Assembly (NCBI GenBank): GCA_944390115.1
Contig: CALXOW010000016.1
Location: forward strand, 1 to 59,424
Direction of reading: 5' to 3'
Origin: an uncultured Anaerobiospirillum sp.
GTDB taxonomy: Bacteria; Pseudomonadota; Gammaproteobacteria; Enterobacterales; Succinivibrionaceae
Length of the DNA: 59,424 bases
The notes below the pieces were generated by a model, which was not told the DNA's origin, made no database searches, and saw only the letters and a program-made list of their open reading frames with translations. A program made the position numbers and the translations under genes. Within the stretch, counting starts at the first letter, position 1, and every line of letters starts with the position of its first letter. Shown here piece after piece: positions 45,051 through 54,600 of the stretch.

Positions 45051-48000
45051 CTAGGCCGCGTTAGGGGCCGCAGCTAACTGACCTTGGGCCAGCTCGACCT
45101 TCGAAGCGCCGTCCTGCTCTACCTTACGTGGCGTCTTATTGCCCGCATCAGCGGTGGCCGTACCGCTAGGTGCATTAGCGTCGACAGGGTCAGCACCTTG
45201 GGCCATCATTGGCTCTGGAGCTGATGGATCCGTGCTGAAAGGCTCAGCAGCTGGCATGCTTGGAGCTGGGCTTAGCAAAGCTGCCACTAAGGTCTTGGTG
45301 TAATCCAAGGCCCCCAAGAGAAGTTGCGCCTCGTTGTGTAAGCGCGTCCAGCTTGGCAGTAAGCCTTGCTGCGAGATGTCGCCGCAGTTTTGGCACTTGG
45401 TCTCATCGCTGACGCTATCGTTCAGCGCAGGCTCCTGTGGCTCAGGCTGCAAATCAGGAAGCGGAGCTGGAATGAAGTCCGGCAGATCGCTTGGATCATC
45501 AGGCTCTGGGCTTGGCTCAGGGTCTGGAGTTGGTTCAGGCTCCGGCTCAGGCTCAGGTTCTGGTTCAGGCTCCGGCTCTGGTTCCGGCTCCGGCTCTGGT
45601 TCAGGCTCAGGCTCAGGTTCTGGCTCTGGTTCAGGTTCTGGCTCAGGTTCTGGTTCAGGCTTAGGCTTGATCGTGACCTCAGCTTGCTTAAAGGACACGT
45701 CGTAATTGCTGTTCTCACCGGCCGAACCATTAAGCTTACCGGTCGCCTCGTCGTAATCGAGCTTTAAGCCAAAGTCTTTGATGTTGTCCCCCAGAGCTCC
45801 TACTTCCTCCTTAATGACGTCGTAGTTCTCAATGGTGTCGGCATTTGCTTCGGTGTTGACCTTGCCCTCACCTTCTGTGAACTCTTGGTCCTTGATGACC
45901 AGCTCAATCGGCTTCTTGTGGATTACCAGAGCACCCACACCCTCAAGGCCTTCGCTCCGCTCAGGGAAGTTATCAGGCTTTGCTCCTGCCTCCTGATCCC
46001 AGGTCGCATCGGCGCGGCTGTAGGTGAAATAGAAGTTTTCTCTAAATTTGTCGTTGGCACGATCGGTCAGCTTAAAGGTGTAGGTACCAGCGTCGCTGTA
46101 GTCTTGGCCGAAGTTTTCAGGCGGCGTAAAGTAGGCGTCGAGGTCAAAGCCCTCATTGACCGCATCGGTGAGCGCGCTGTAGTCGTGCGTTGCGTCTTTA
46201 CCTGCGTACATGAAGTTGAAGTCATGCACAAAGTACGGCTTTAAAAAGCCCTTGAGCTGCAACTCACTACCGTCACTATTGCCCACGTAGTACGGGTCAA
46301 CTAAGTAGCTCTCCTGGCCTGCTTCGGCTGCCGCTTGAGCCGCCTCAAAGCTCGTGGCAATGTCCCAGTCCGTGGCCGCAGTATCAAGCGCACCTACCAC
46401 CGGTGTCTTTTGGTCAGGGCCAATCGGCGCCACCACCAGACCGTGCTGATCTAACGAGCCCTGCACCTTACCTGCGACGTGACCATAAGTGATGTGGTCG
46501 CGGTACCAGGCGCTTTCAATGTCCTTAATGCTCGTAGAGCTCAGGTTGACGCTGACATTGGTGAACTTGTTAGCACCTGTGATCTGCCCGGCCAGACCTC
46601 CGACCTCAATCGCGCCCACCTTAATGCTTGCCTCTAAAACATGGGGATCTACAAAGGTAAAGTCCTTAACCTCTACGTTGTGCAAGGTGGTATTGGACAT
46701 CTTGCCTGCCAGCGCGCCGACACTTAAATCCAAGTTATCCGTGTAATATTTATCAATTGACAGATTCAACGTAGAGTCTGCGATCTTGAGGTTAGAAATG
46801 GTCGCGTCCTTAAGCTCAGGGAAGAGCCCATAGGAACCGCTCCCGTTAATTTCGCCTTCGTACTTAATGGTGTTAAAGGCACCATCAAGCTCCAGCCCCG
46901 TTAAATCATGTGCCGCAAGCTTAGTTCGGAGCTCCTCATACTCATCCTCATCCAGATCTAAGTTGTCAACCAGCCAAAACTTAGGATGAGACCAATCGAC
47001 CGGGTTACTGTAAAAACCTTCGGAGGAGATCGCCACCTGGCCTGAGTGGTCGATAAACTCGCCCTCATTAAGCGAGCTGCGTAAAGTCGCATTCTCGCCT
47101 TCAGCCGCACGAAGACCGTTCTCATTCAAGTATGCGCGGAACGTAAGATTACTGTTATCGCTCTTGGCATCAAGCTCACCGCCGATGTCGATACGGTTGG
47201 TGGAGCTGTGTAGCTCAAAGCGCTCCGGCAGACCGCCGCTCACAGTATCACCCGACTGATCCGGCAACATCAAATCATTGAAGTTGTCGATAATGATTTG
47301 GGAGCCATTGACCACCAAATTGTCGGTAGCAATGCGGCCTAATAAACGGACCTTACCCATGCCAGGGGCAAACTCGCCAGACTCTAGGTCCAACTCCTCA
47401 CGGGTAAATTGGTTGGAGAGCTTGAGGTCGTTAATAGACAGAGCAGAGTCGCTCGTATCAGCCAGCTTCAGCAAATCCGAGCTGACCTGCTCTGTGCCCA
47501 GATAGACCTGCTTAAATCCTACGATATCGCCGTAAAGCGTGATGCCATTTGGGTTAATCAGGTAGAAGTTGAGATCAGGTCCGGCCGATGATTTCCTTTT
47601 AATATCACCATGAATCAAAGAGCGTGGGCCGCCCTTGACGATGTTAAGGAAGGAAACCTCCGATTGCTTATTCTGAGAATCAACCGCAAAATACAAGGAA
47701 TGATTAGCTCTCGGATATAAGTCAAAGCTATCCCAGATAACCTTGTAGTTGCTACGATTGCCAAGCCCAGTAATAGTAGCGTCGCTTGCACCAATCTTAT
47801 ATGCTACATTGCTATTGCATGCAGCATTGCCAAGTTGAGGGAAAGCACCATCTGCTTGCGCTGGGGTCAGGGTGGTGGCAGCGGTGAGCACCAGGGCTAA
47901 GGCCATGGAGCTTGCGACCTTACGCGCACAGCGGGTGATGCCTCCGGTGATGCGCTTGGCGATACGGCCGACGAGGCGGCCGGCGCCTTGGATGCAGGCC

Positions 48001-48074
48001 TTAAGCGCACGGGCGATGAAGCCGCTCCGGCGTGGTGGGGTTGAGCCTTTTAGGCTGGATGGTTGCGGTGACAT
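45051..48074 (-). CDS. Two-partner secretion exoprotein (TpsA), haemagglutinin-like adhesin
   Basis: 1007 residues from ATG 48074, preferred because GGAG lies 6 nt upstream; an in-frame ATG at 48185 would add 37 residues. Long basic signal region, then [17 protein letters not shown] cleavage region. The TPS domain (about 75-280) contains [20 protein letters not shown], the canonical NPNGI secretion motif. Beta-helical repeats follow, then an MBG-like domain ([15 protein letters not shown]), about 23 Glu-Pro repeats (45531-45662), and a C-terminus with CQNCG. Secreted through the adjacent TpsB; likely a surface adhesin or exotoxin. Confidence 0.82.
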   Translation of the reverse strand: MSPQPSSLKGSTPPRRSGFIARALKACIQGAGRLVGRIAKRITGGITRCARKVASSMALALVLTAATTLTPAQADGAFPQLGNAACNSNVAYKIGASDATITGLGNRSNYKVIWDSFDLYPRANHSLYFAVDSQNKQSEVSFLNIVKGGPRSLIHGDIKRKSSAGPDLNFYLINPNGITLYGDIVGFKQVYLGTEQVSSDLLKLADTSDSALSINDLKLSNQFTREELDLESGEFAPGMGKVRLLGRIATDNLVVNGSQIIIDNFNDLMLPDQSGDTVSGGLPERFELHSSTNRIDIGGELDAKSDNSNLTFRAYLNENGLRAAEGENATLRSSLNEGEFIDHSGQVAISSEGFYSNPVDWSHPKFWLVDNLDLDEDEYEELRTKLAAHDLTGLELDGAFNTIKYEGEINGSGSYGLFPELKDATISNLKIADSTLNLSIDKYYTDNLDLSVGALAGKMSNTTLHNVEVKDFTFVDPHVLEASIKVGAIEVGGLAGQITGANKFTNVSVNLSSTSIKDIESAWYRDHITYGHVAGKVQGSLDQHGLVVAPIGPDQKTPVVGALDTAATDWDIATSFEAAQAAAEAGQESYLVDPYYVGNSDGSELQLKGFLKPYFVHDFNFMYAGKDATHDYSALTDAVNEGFDLDAYFTPPENFGQDYSDAGTYTFKLTDRANDKFRENFYFTYSRADATWDQEAGAKPDNFPERSEGLEGVGALVIHKKPIELVIKDQEFTEGEGKVNTEANADTIENYDVIKEEVGALGDNIKDFGLKLDYDEATGKLNGSAGENSNYDVSFKQAEVTIKPKPEPEPEPEPEPEPEPEPEPEPEPEPEPEPEPEPEPEPEPEPEPTPDPEPSPEPDDPSDLPDFIPAPLPDLQPEPQEPALNDSVSDETKCQNCGDISQQGLLPSWTRLHNEAQLLLGALDYTKTLVAALLSPAPSMPAAEPFSTDPSAPEPMMAQGADPVDANAPSGTATADAGNKTPRKVEQDGASKVELAQGQLAAAPNAA
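45531..45662 (-). repeat. Hexanucleotide-type repeat coding for (Glu-Pro)n in tpsA
   Basis: An uninterrupted run of GAACCN/GAGCCN-type codon pairs encoding alternating Glu and Pro. The 6-nt period keeps the frame, so slippage would change spacer length without inactivating the gene. Confidence 0.85.
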
Positions 48075-48207
48075 ATCAGTCTCCAGGGTTTGAGGGTGGA
48101 CCGCAGCGTTTGAGGCTGCACTCTTAGGTGGCGCTAAGCGCATTGCTAAGCGCGGGGTTGGGGAGCACGACACTATGGGTTTCATCTTGGTTGAATCCTA
48201 TTTTTGA

Positions 48208-50172
48208 TTAGAAGGTGTAGCTCAGGGCAAAGGAGATGCGGCCTTCTTTGTCAGCGTAATTCGGGGTCGAGCCGATGCCGTGGCTTAAGTCGAGCTCGGC
48301 ATTGAGGCCGTGACCGTGGTAGCTCAAAGTGATACCGGCGCTGGCGCCACTGTCGCTTGAGTAGATGCGGTCATAGACCTTGGCGTACTCAAGATGCGGG
48401 CTTAAGGTCAGCTCTTCGTAGCTGTCATAGCTGCGGGTGCTGTCGGTGGTGCCGTGCGTGGTGCGCTCATTGGTGTAGAGGCGCAAGTTGAGCGCGTTGC
48501 TCCAGACGATGCCGCTATCGCCCACTAAGGCTGAGCTGGAGTAGGCACGCAGGCCCCGGCTACCGCCTGCTTGCATCTGCTCGGAGCTATCGAGCGCGGT
48601 GTTGGCAAATTGCAGCGTAAGGCCCGTGCTGTAGCTCACGGTGTCGCTCCACCACTGGTTAAAGCCGAGCTCGACGTTGGCTAAGAAGAAGTTCTTTTCC
48701 TCAGTCAGCTCAAACTCGTCATCGCAGTACATGGCGCCATAGGAGAGGCGGCCGCGATAGGAAAAGACGGTGTGATCTTCAGGGTAGGACTTGTAGCCCG
48801 AGAGCTCGGTGTAGCCTGCGATGGAGTGCTTTTGAAACTCGAGATCAAAGGCGCTGAACTCATCGGTCAAGTCGCGATAGCGCAGGCCACTGCGCCACGT
48901 AGTCTTAGCCGTAGCGCTGCGGTAGATTGGCTCCTTGACGTAGAGCTCGCCGTTGTACTCGTGGCCCTTGGCGCCTAACACCTCATAGGCTTGGCTCAGC
49001 TCGTAATTGCTGTAGCAAAAGTCCAGGCCCAAGACCGTCGGGTGCGAGTTGATTGGCAGCTCGTAGGTCAGGCTGTAGTTGTTTTGCTGCTCGTTGGTGC
49101 GGGCGTAAAAGAACGCTAAACGGTCGGCGCTGCCGGTGACGTTGATAAAGTCGGCCATGGCACCAAAGCGATAGCGGCCTGAGCTCTCGGTGCCTTCGTT
49201 ATCGGCAAAAAGCGAGAACTCAAAGTTATCGCGCTGGGGCGCGGCGACCAAATCAAGGTCGTGGTGTAAGCCGTGAACGTCCGTGGCGCTAAACTCACCG
49301 CTTAAGGAAAAGATGCCAAGGTCAGTGAGCTTGAGCAGTTGGTTATTGAGCTTTTCATGCTCAATCGGCAAGCCCACCTGATCGGCTACGCCCCCTAATA
49401 AGTAGTTAAGGTAGCTATCACGGACACCCGAGCTGTTCTCAGTGGAGATGCCATTTAAGGTTGGCGCAGCCACCACCATCGAGAGCACGCCGTCATCGAC
49501 CACCTGCATCGGGAAGTAGGCTTGCGCCCCGATAAAGCCTTGGTCGCGGTAGTAGCGCGTGACCTCGCTTAAAGCCCGCTGTAAGAGCGCGGCGCTGACC
49601 GCGCGCCCACCTAAGGCCGCAAGCTTATCTTGCGCGCCCTGGGTTAAGCTGGCGTGCTCAGGCTCCGTCAGGTACGGTGCGGCGACGAGCTTGATGCCAT
49701 TTAAGGTGCGCGTTTGCTGCTGCGTCCCAACATAAGTAGCCGAAGCCTGAGCGTTGCGCGCAAAGGCGCGGGCGCGCGTTCCAGCCGGAACTTGGGCCAT
49801 CGATGCGCTGGTAGCGGCAGTTAGCTGCGACTCAGTGGCAGCACTTAGGCTCGGAGCGGCACTCTTCTCATTATGAGCCGCGCTACTAAGGCCGGCGCTC
49901 GGTGCGGGGTGCAGCGTGACCTGTTGATCCACGATGGTGAACTTGCTGCGCGCCTCAGCGACGGCGGCCGGGATTGTGGCGGATGCGGCACGAGCGGACG
50001 CGACATTGGCGGATGCGGCACGAGCGGACGCAGCGTTGGCGGACGCGACGTTGGCGGACACGGCACTGGCCTCAGCACCTATTGCGCCTGCCACGGCGCT
50101 GCCGGATAAGAGCGCGGTGGCCAGCAAGGCGGCCCCGGCTCGAGCAAATTTGTAAACGGCGGAAAGTTTCAT
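48208..50172 (-). CDS. Two-partner secretion outer-membrane transporter (TpsB, ShlB/FhaC family)
   Basis: 654 residues. Signal peptide to about residue 28 (LLATALLSGSAVAGA). Ala/Ser repeats (SANVASANAASARAA) and an unstructured stretch follow to about 150, then POTRA-type sequence (LQRALSEVTRYYRDQGFIGAQ and VVDDGVLSMVV), and a 16-strand barrel region ending in FALSYTF, with terminal Phe. QAGGSRGLRAYSSSALVGDSG corresponds to the conserved barrel lid-loop (VRGY-like) motif. Exports the TpsA product encoded immediately downstream. ATG follows AGGAGCAAGCC. Confidence 0.85.
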   Translation of the reverse strand: MKLSAVYKFARAGAALLATALLSGSAVAGAIGAEASAVSANVASANAASARAASANVASARAASATIPAAVAEARSKFTIVDQQVTLHPAPSAGLSSAAHNEKSAAPSLSAATESQLTAATSASMAQVPAGTRARAFARNAQASATYVGTQQQTRTLNGIKLVAAPYLTEPEHASLTQGAQDKLAALGGRAVSAALLQRALSEVTRYYRDQGFIGAQAYFPMQVVDDGVLSMVVAAPTLNGISTENSSGVRDSYLNYLLGGVADQVGLPIEHEKLNNQLLKLTDLGIFSLSGEFSATDVHGLHHDLDLVAAPQRDNFEFSLFADNEGTESSGRYRFGAMADFINVTGSADRLAFFYARTNEQQNNYSLTYELPINSHPTVLGLDFCYSNYELSQAYEVLGAKGHEYNGELYVKEPIYRSATAKTTWRSGLRYRDLTDEFSAFDLEFQKHSIAGYTELSGYKSYPEDHTVFSYRGRLSYGAMYCDDEFELTEEKNFFLANVELGFNQWWSDTVSYSTGLTLQFANTALDSSEQMQAGGSRGLRAYSSSALVGDSGIVWSNALNLRLYTNERTTHGTTDSTRSYDSYEELTLSPHLEYAKVYDRIYSSDSGASAGITLSYHGHGLNAELDLSHGIGSTPNYADKEGRISFALSYTF

Positions 50173-50196
50173 GGCTTGCTCCTATAAAAGCTCCAG

Positions 50197-50235
50197 AAAC
50201 AAAAACGCCGTAACATCAGAAGACGCTACGGCGTT
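50197..50235 (-). terminator. Terminator hairpin in the tpsB leader (possible attenuator)
   Basis: AACGCCGTA (50204-50212) and TACGGCGTT (50227-50235) form a perfect 9-bp stem followed on the minus strand by TTTTTGTTT. It lies 25-63 nt before the tpsB ATG, between any upstream promoter and the ribosome-binding site. Confidence 0.6.
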
Positions 50236-51655
50236 ATCACTACAAAACCCTATGACTAAAATTTAGCATCCGATTTTTTGGGGACCTTTTTACTTAAGAC
50301 GTCCCTTGCTATAAGAATAAACCCCGCCTAAAGCCTATAAAATCGGGCTTTTTACCCCCTATCCTTCCCTACAACTACGCCCACCGCTCATTTCTCGCCG
50401 AGTCCAGATCACTCTCAAGTATCTAGCAAAACAGCAAAAATAATTTTGTCCCTCTGCCATGCCTAAGTCAGCTCACGCCAAGAGCAAGGTGCTATCAGGC
50501 TTTAAGTCGCACTAGTATCCCAGCTTAAAACGCACCATTCTGTAACTAGTTTGTAACTAGGCAAAAAGTGCCATTAACGCATTTTCCGCATAAATAAGCC
50601 CTAAACTGCACTTTGGAATAGACCTCACAATTTTCCACGACCGGCTTATTTAAGCCAAATAAAAGCTGCCCAATCTCACAAAAATAGTTTAAGCAGCGCA
50701 GAAAAATTTTGCGTTCGGTCAGCCCCATGCAGCTGCCCAATTCACCCTACTTTTAGCACGCTCAGCCTGATAAACAGGGGCCCTCGCTGCTGTACAAACT
50801 GACATACCAGTTAGGTTCTGCCTGATTTTGCGCGTTCAGGCCGTTCTGTCCCAGCCCCGCATTCTAGATACGCAGCATGCACCAGCGGCCTAGAACCTGA
50901 TAAATACGGGCTTTAGCGCCCCAAACCGCCTGCTAAAAAGCACTTTTTGCCGGGATTTTGCCCACGCTGCGCCCCCATAGCGTTACCTAAGACCATGGAA
51001 GCAGTACGCGATTAAGCCTCCACGGCTTGTTCGGCCGCACTGCAGCACGCATGAGACGTACACCCACCGCTAAAGCGCACTCATTCCATCGAGCTGAAGC
51101 ACCCCTCCAGTGGCTGCTGAAACGGAGCGCCCCAGAAAATGTACACCTGGCGCTGGTTAGGCGTACCTGGCCGCACAGCGACGTTACGCCCCGGAGCGTC
51201 CAGCTTGCTATGGCCGTTTGTGCGGCCACTACCTCTCATAGCGCTTAAGAAGCGGTGCGCTCCGCTTAGGTCCATCAAGCTTGCACTTGGGATAGGCGGC
51301 AAGTGATATCCACGCTAGAGTAAGCGGCTCAAGCTGCGCTGGTTCCCTACTGCGCGCACGTGCCCCCGATCGCAGTGCGCCAGCAGTATGCTTGTTGGCT
51401 ATGGCACCGGCCATTTGAATGCAGCGCGTAACGACATACGGTCGCGTCCTCGGCTCTGGACGGTGCCCCGCTGGTTTCAGCACGCGGGCGGATGTGTCGC
51501 GCGACTGGATGAGTGGCACATGAGCGTCATGCGCGGCGCGCAAGGGCGCGGACACAGGTCTTGGTGCTGCGCCGCAAAAAAAAAATCGGCCCCAAATGTA
51601 GGCGAGGCCTGCACTTGGAGCCGGGAGCTCTGCCGTGCTCTTCTTCTTTTTTGGT
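50236..51655. other. 1.4-kb region without a convincing gene
   Basis: Short frames on both strands lack ribosome-binding sites, composition typical of genes here, or family similarity. Contains GGCTTATTTATG (reverse, 50589-50600) and GGCTTATTTA (forward, near 50644). The left half is AT-rich and may carry the tpsBA promoter; the right half is GC-rich. Confidence 0.5.
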
Positions 51656-54600
51656 TTAGTCCTGGTGCAAGGAGAAGAGATCGTTGAGCTGGCGATCGGA
51701 GAGCTTGCCCAGCCAGCTCTCACCGGCGGTGACCGTGAGATCGGCTAAGTCGCGCTTGCTTTGGATCATCGCATTGATGCGCTCCTCAAAGGTGTTAGCG
51801 CAGATAAAGCGATAGACCTGGACCTTATTGCGCTGGCCGATACGGTAGGCACGATCCGTGGCTTGGTTCTCAACAGCTGGGTTCCACCACAGGTCAAAGT
51901 GAATGACGTTGTTGGCTGCCGTTAAGTTAAGGCCGGTGCCCGCTGCCTTGAGCGAGAGCAGTAAGAAGCGATTGGATGGGTCATTTTGGAAATTGTCGAC
52001 CATATCCATACGCTCCGAGCGCGTGAGACCACCGTAGAGGAAGTCTGGCTTGCGCTCAAAGCGCTCTTCGATCAGATTCTGGAGAATCTTGCCCATCACC
52101 ACTGATTGGGTAAAGATGAGCGCCTTGCCGTTGGCGTCCGTGATGTCCTGCAATAACTCAAACAGACGCTCGACCTTGCCCGAGTCCTCAGGCTGGTACT
52201 TACCCGAGGCATCAAATTGCGCTGGGCTGTTGCAGATCGCCTTGAGCTGCTGGATCAGCTTTAAGACCAAGGCGCGGCGCATATCCGGGTCTTTGCATTG
52301 CTCAATGAAGGACATAGTTTCATTGACCACGGCTTGGTAGATCGCAGCTTGCTGCTGAGTTAAGGTGCAGAACTGATCGGAGGTGAGCTTATCTGGCAGA
52401 TCGGCAATGATCGCCTTGTCGCTCTTTAAGCGGCGCATGATAAAGGGCGCGGTTAAGCGCTTAAAGCGATCGACCGCTGCTGGGTCGTGATTTTCCTCGA
52501 TCGGCTTAGCAAAGTTCTTGTGGAAGGCTTTGGCCGTGCCAAAGAGGCCCCGGTTGGCAAAGTCCAAGATCGAGAAGTACTCGAGCAAGCGGTTCTCAAC
52601 TGGGGTACCGGACATCGCAATGCGGTAGTCGGCCTTGACCTCACGCATCGCCTTGGAGATGGCGGTGGTGATGGTCTTGATCGCCTGAGCCTCGTCGATC
52701 ACCATCACCGAGTACTCATGCTCTGTGATAGTACTCAGGCGCGCGCGGGCCGTACCGTAGGTGGTGACGATGACATCGCACTGACCAAAGCCAAAGTCCT
52801 TAACCAAGCCGTAGTAGGCATGCAGGCTCAAATCAGGGGCAAAGTGCGCGACCTCACGCTGCCAGTTGGTGACAAGCGAGGTTGGCACCACCACTAAGGC
52901 CGGACGCTCCTTGGTGAGCACGCCTTCTTGCTTGAGCTTTAGTAAGGTCGTAATCACTTGCAAGGTCTTACCCAAGCCCATGTCGTCGGCCAAGATCGAG
53001 CCCACATTGATGCGCGAATTGCGCATCAGCCACTCAAAGCCGCGCACCTGGTATGGACGCAAGGTGGCGTTGAGGCCTTCTGGCAGCGCAATCTGCTCTT
53101 CCTTGAGCATGGAGTCTAATTTGTCCTGGACCCCTGACGAAATTAAGACCGGAGTGTCCTCACAGCTGCCGGTTAACAAGGCCTCCATCAAGTCGCCTTG
53201 CGGCACAATGCCATCCTGTAAGCGCTCAAACTTGTGCTGAATCGACATGAGCAGATCAGGATCGGCGTAAACGAAGCGATCGCGGAAGCGCACGATGTTA
53301 CCGGCGTTGGCCAGCAGCATCTTAAACTCAGCTAAGGACAGGGCTTCATCCCCGACGGCCACGCGCCAATTGAAGTGGAGCAAGGAATTGAGCGACATAA
53401 AGCTCTTGGCGTTCTTAAAGAGCTCATTATCCTCGGCCTCAAGCTCCATCACCGTCTTCGGGCCCTCGAGCTTAGTTAAGCTCTTAGGCAGAACCAAGCG
53501 TACGCCCATTAAGCGCAGCGCAGTTTGCGCGGTGTTAATGAGGTCGTAAAGCTCGGTGAGCGGCACAATGGCGACATTGTGGTCGTGGTTTAAGATCTCC
53601 TTTAAGCTTGCGGACAAGGTGGTCAAACGGGCTACCGTGCGCAGGCACTCTTGGCGCACTGGCTCAAAGGCCGGGTGCGAAATGATGTGGCACAGCGAGA
53701 CAAAGCCGGTCTCATCCATACCGCCCACGACCTTTTGGGCCGAGTCTTCAAGCTCAACTCCGCTGTTAGGCTGCAGCCCCGTTTCATAGTCAAAGTCCTC
53801 GTCGTCGAGGGCATCAGGGTCGGCCTCAACCACCTTTGGCGCCGCAGCCTTAGTCGCAGCCGTAGTCGCAGCCGTAGTCTTTACCGCCGCATCGGCCAAG
53901 ACCGCATCTTGGTTTTCAGCCAGGCGCAGCGCGTTGAGCAGGTCTTGCGAAAAGCCCACGAACCCTAACTCGATGCCGATACCACGGTTATTGGCAAAGA
54001 AGGACTCATAGTCGTTGTAGCCTAAGACCGAGTCGCCCCCGCCCTCGTTGTAGTCGTCATCGTAGTCCGCGCGGAAATCGTCACTGGCAAGGGCACGCCC
54101 CGCCACCGAGTCATCGACTGCAGGCTCGGCTTCCTTGATCTGATTTAAGAACTCCATCGACGGCGCAAAGCGCTCGAACTTGTCGATGCGCTGCTGCATC
54201 TTGCGCGCAGACTCACGGGCCTTAGCCACAATCTCGTGCTCTAACTCAAAGAACACGGTATTGAGGTAATTGCCCTGATCGCTCAAGTCAATAAAGCGCA
54301 GTACTGGAGTGTAGGAGCCCAAAGGCTGCGACAGCGGCGCGACCCAAGTCTCAAGGCGCATGCGCAGGCCTTGGTCATCGATGTCGTCGCTGACCACCGG
54401 AACACCCTCGACGTAGAACATGAAGCGCAGCTCTGGAATCGCATGATGGCCTAAGGAGACACACTTAGGATCCAAAGCAAAGCTCCAGGCCACGTAGGAC
54501 TGGATAAACGGTGCTAAGGCGAGCTCACCTAAGAACTGGGGATCGAGATAATACTGACGGTCGCGGCGATAGAACAAGTAATGCTCAAAGCCTTGCAGCG

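Noticed and set aside
50897-50911. CCTGATAAATACGG shared with the hairpin near 9080-9096
   Set aside because: Only two copies of about 14 bases, with no flanking similarity; it may be chance and is noted only as a possible repeat.
50546-51723. Several 60-160 codon frames between tpsB and the SNF2 gene
   Set aside because: They mutually overlap on both strands, lack ribosome-binding sites and show Arg/Cys-rich composition typical of random frames.
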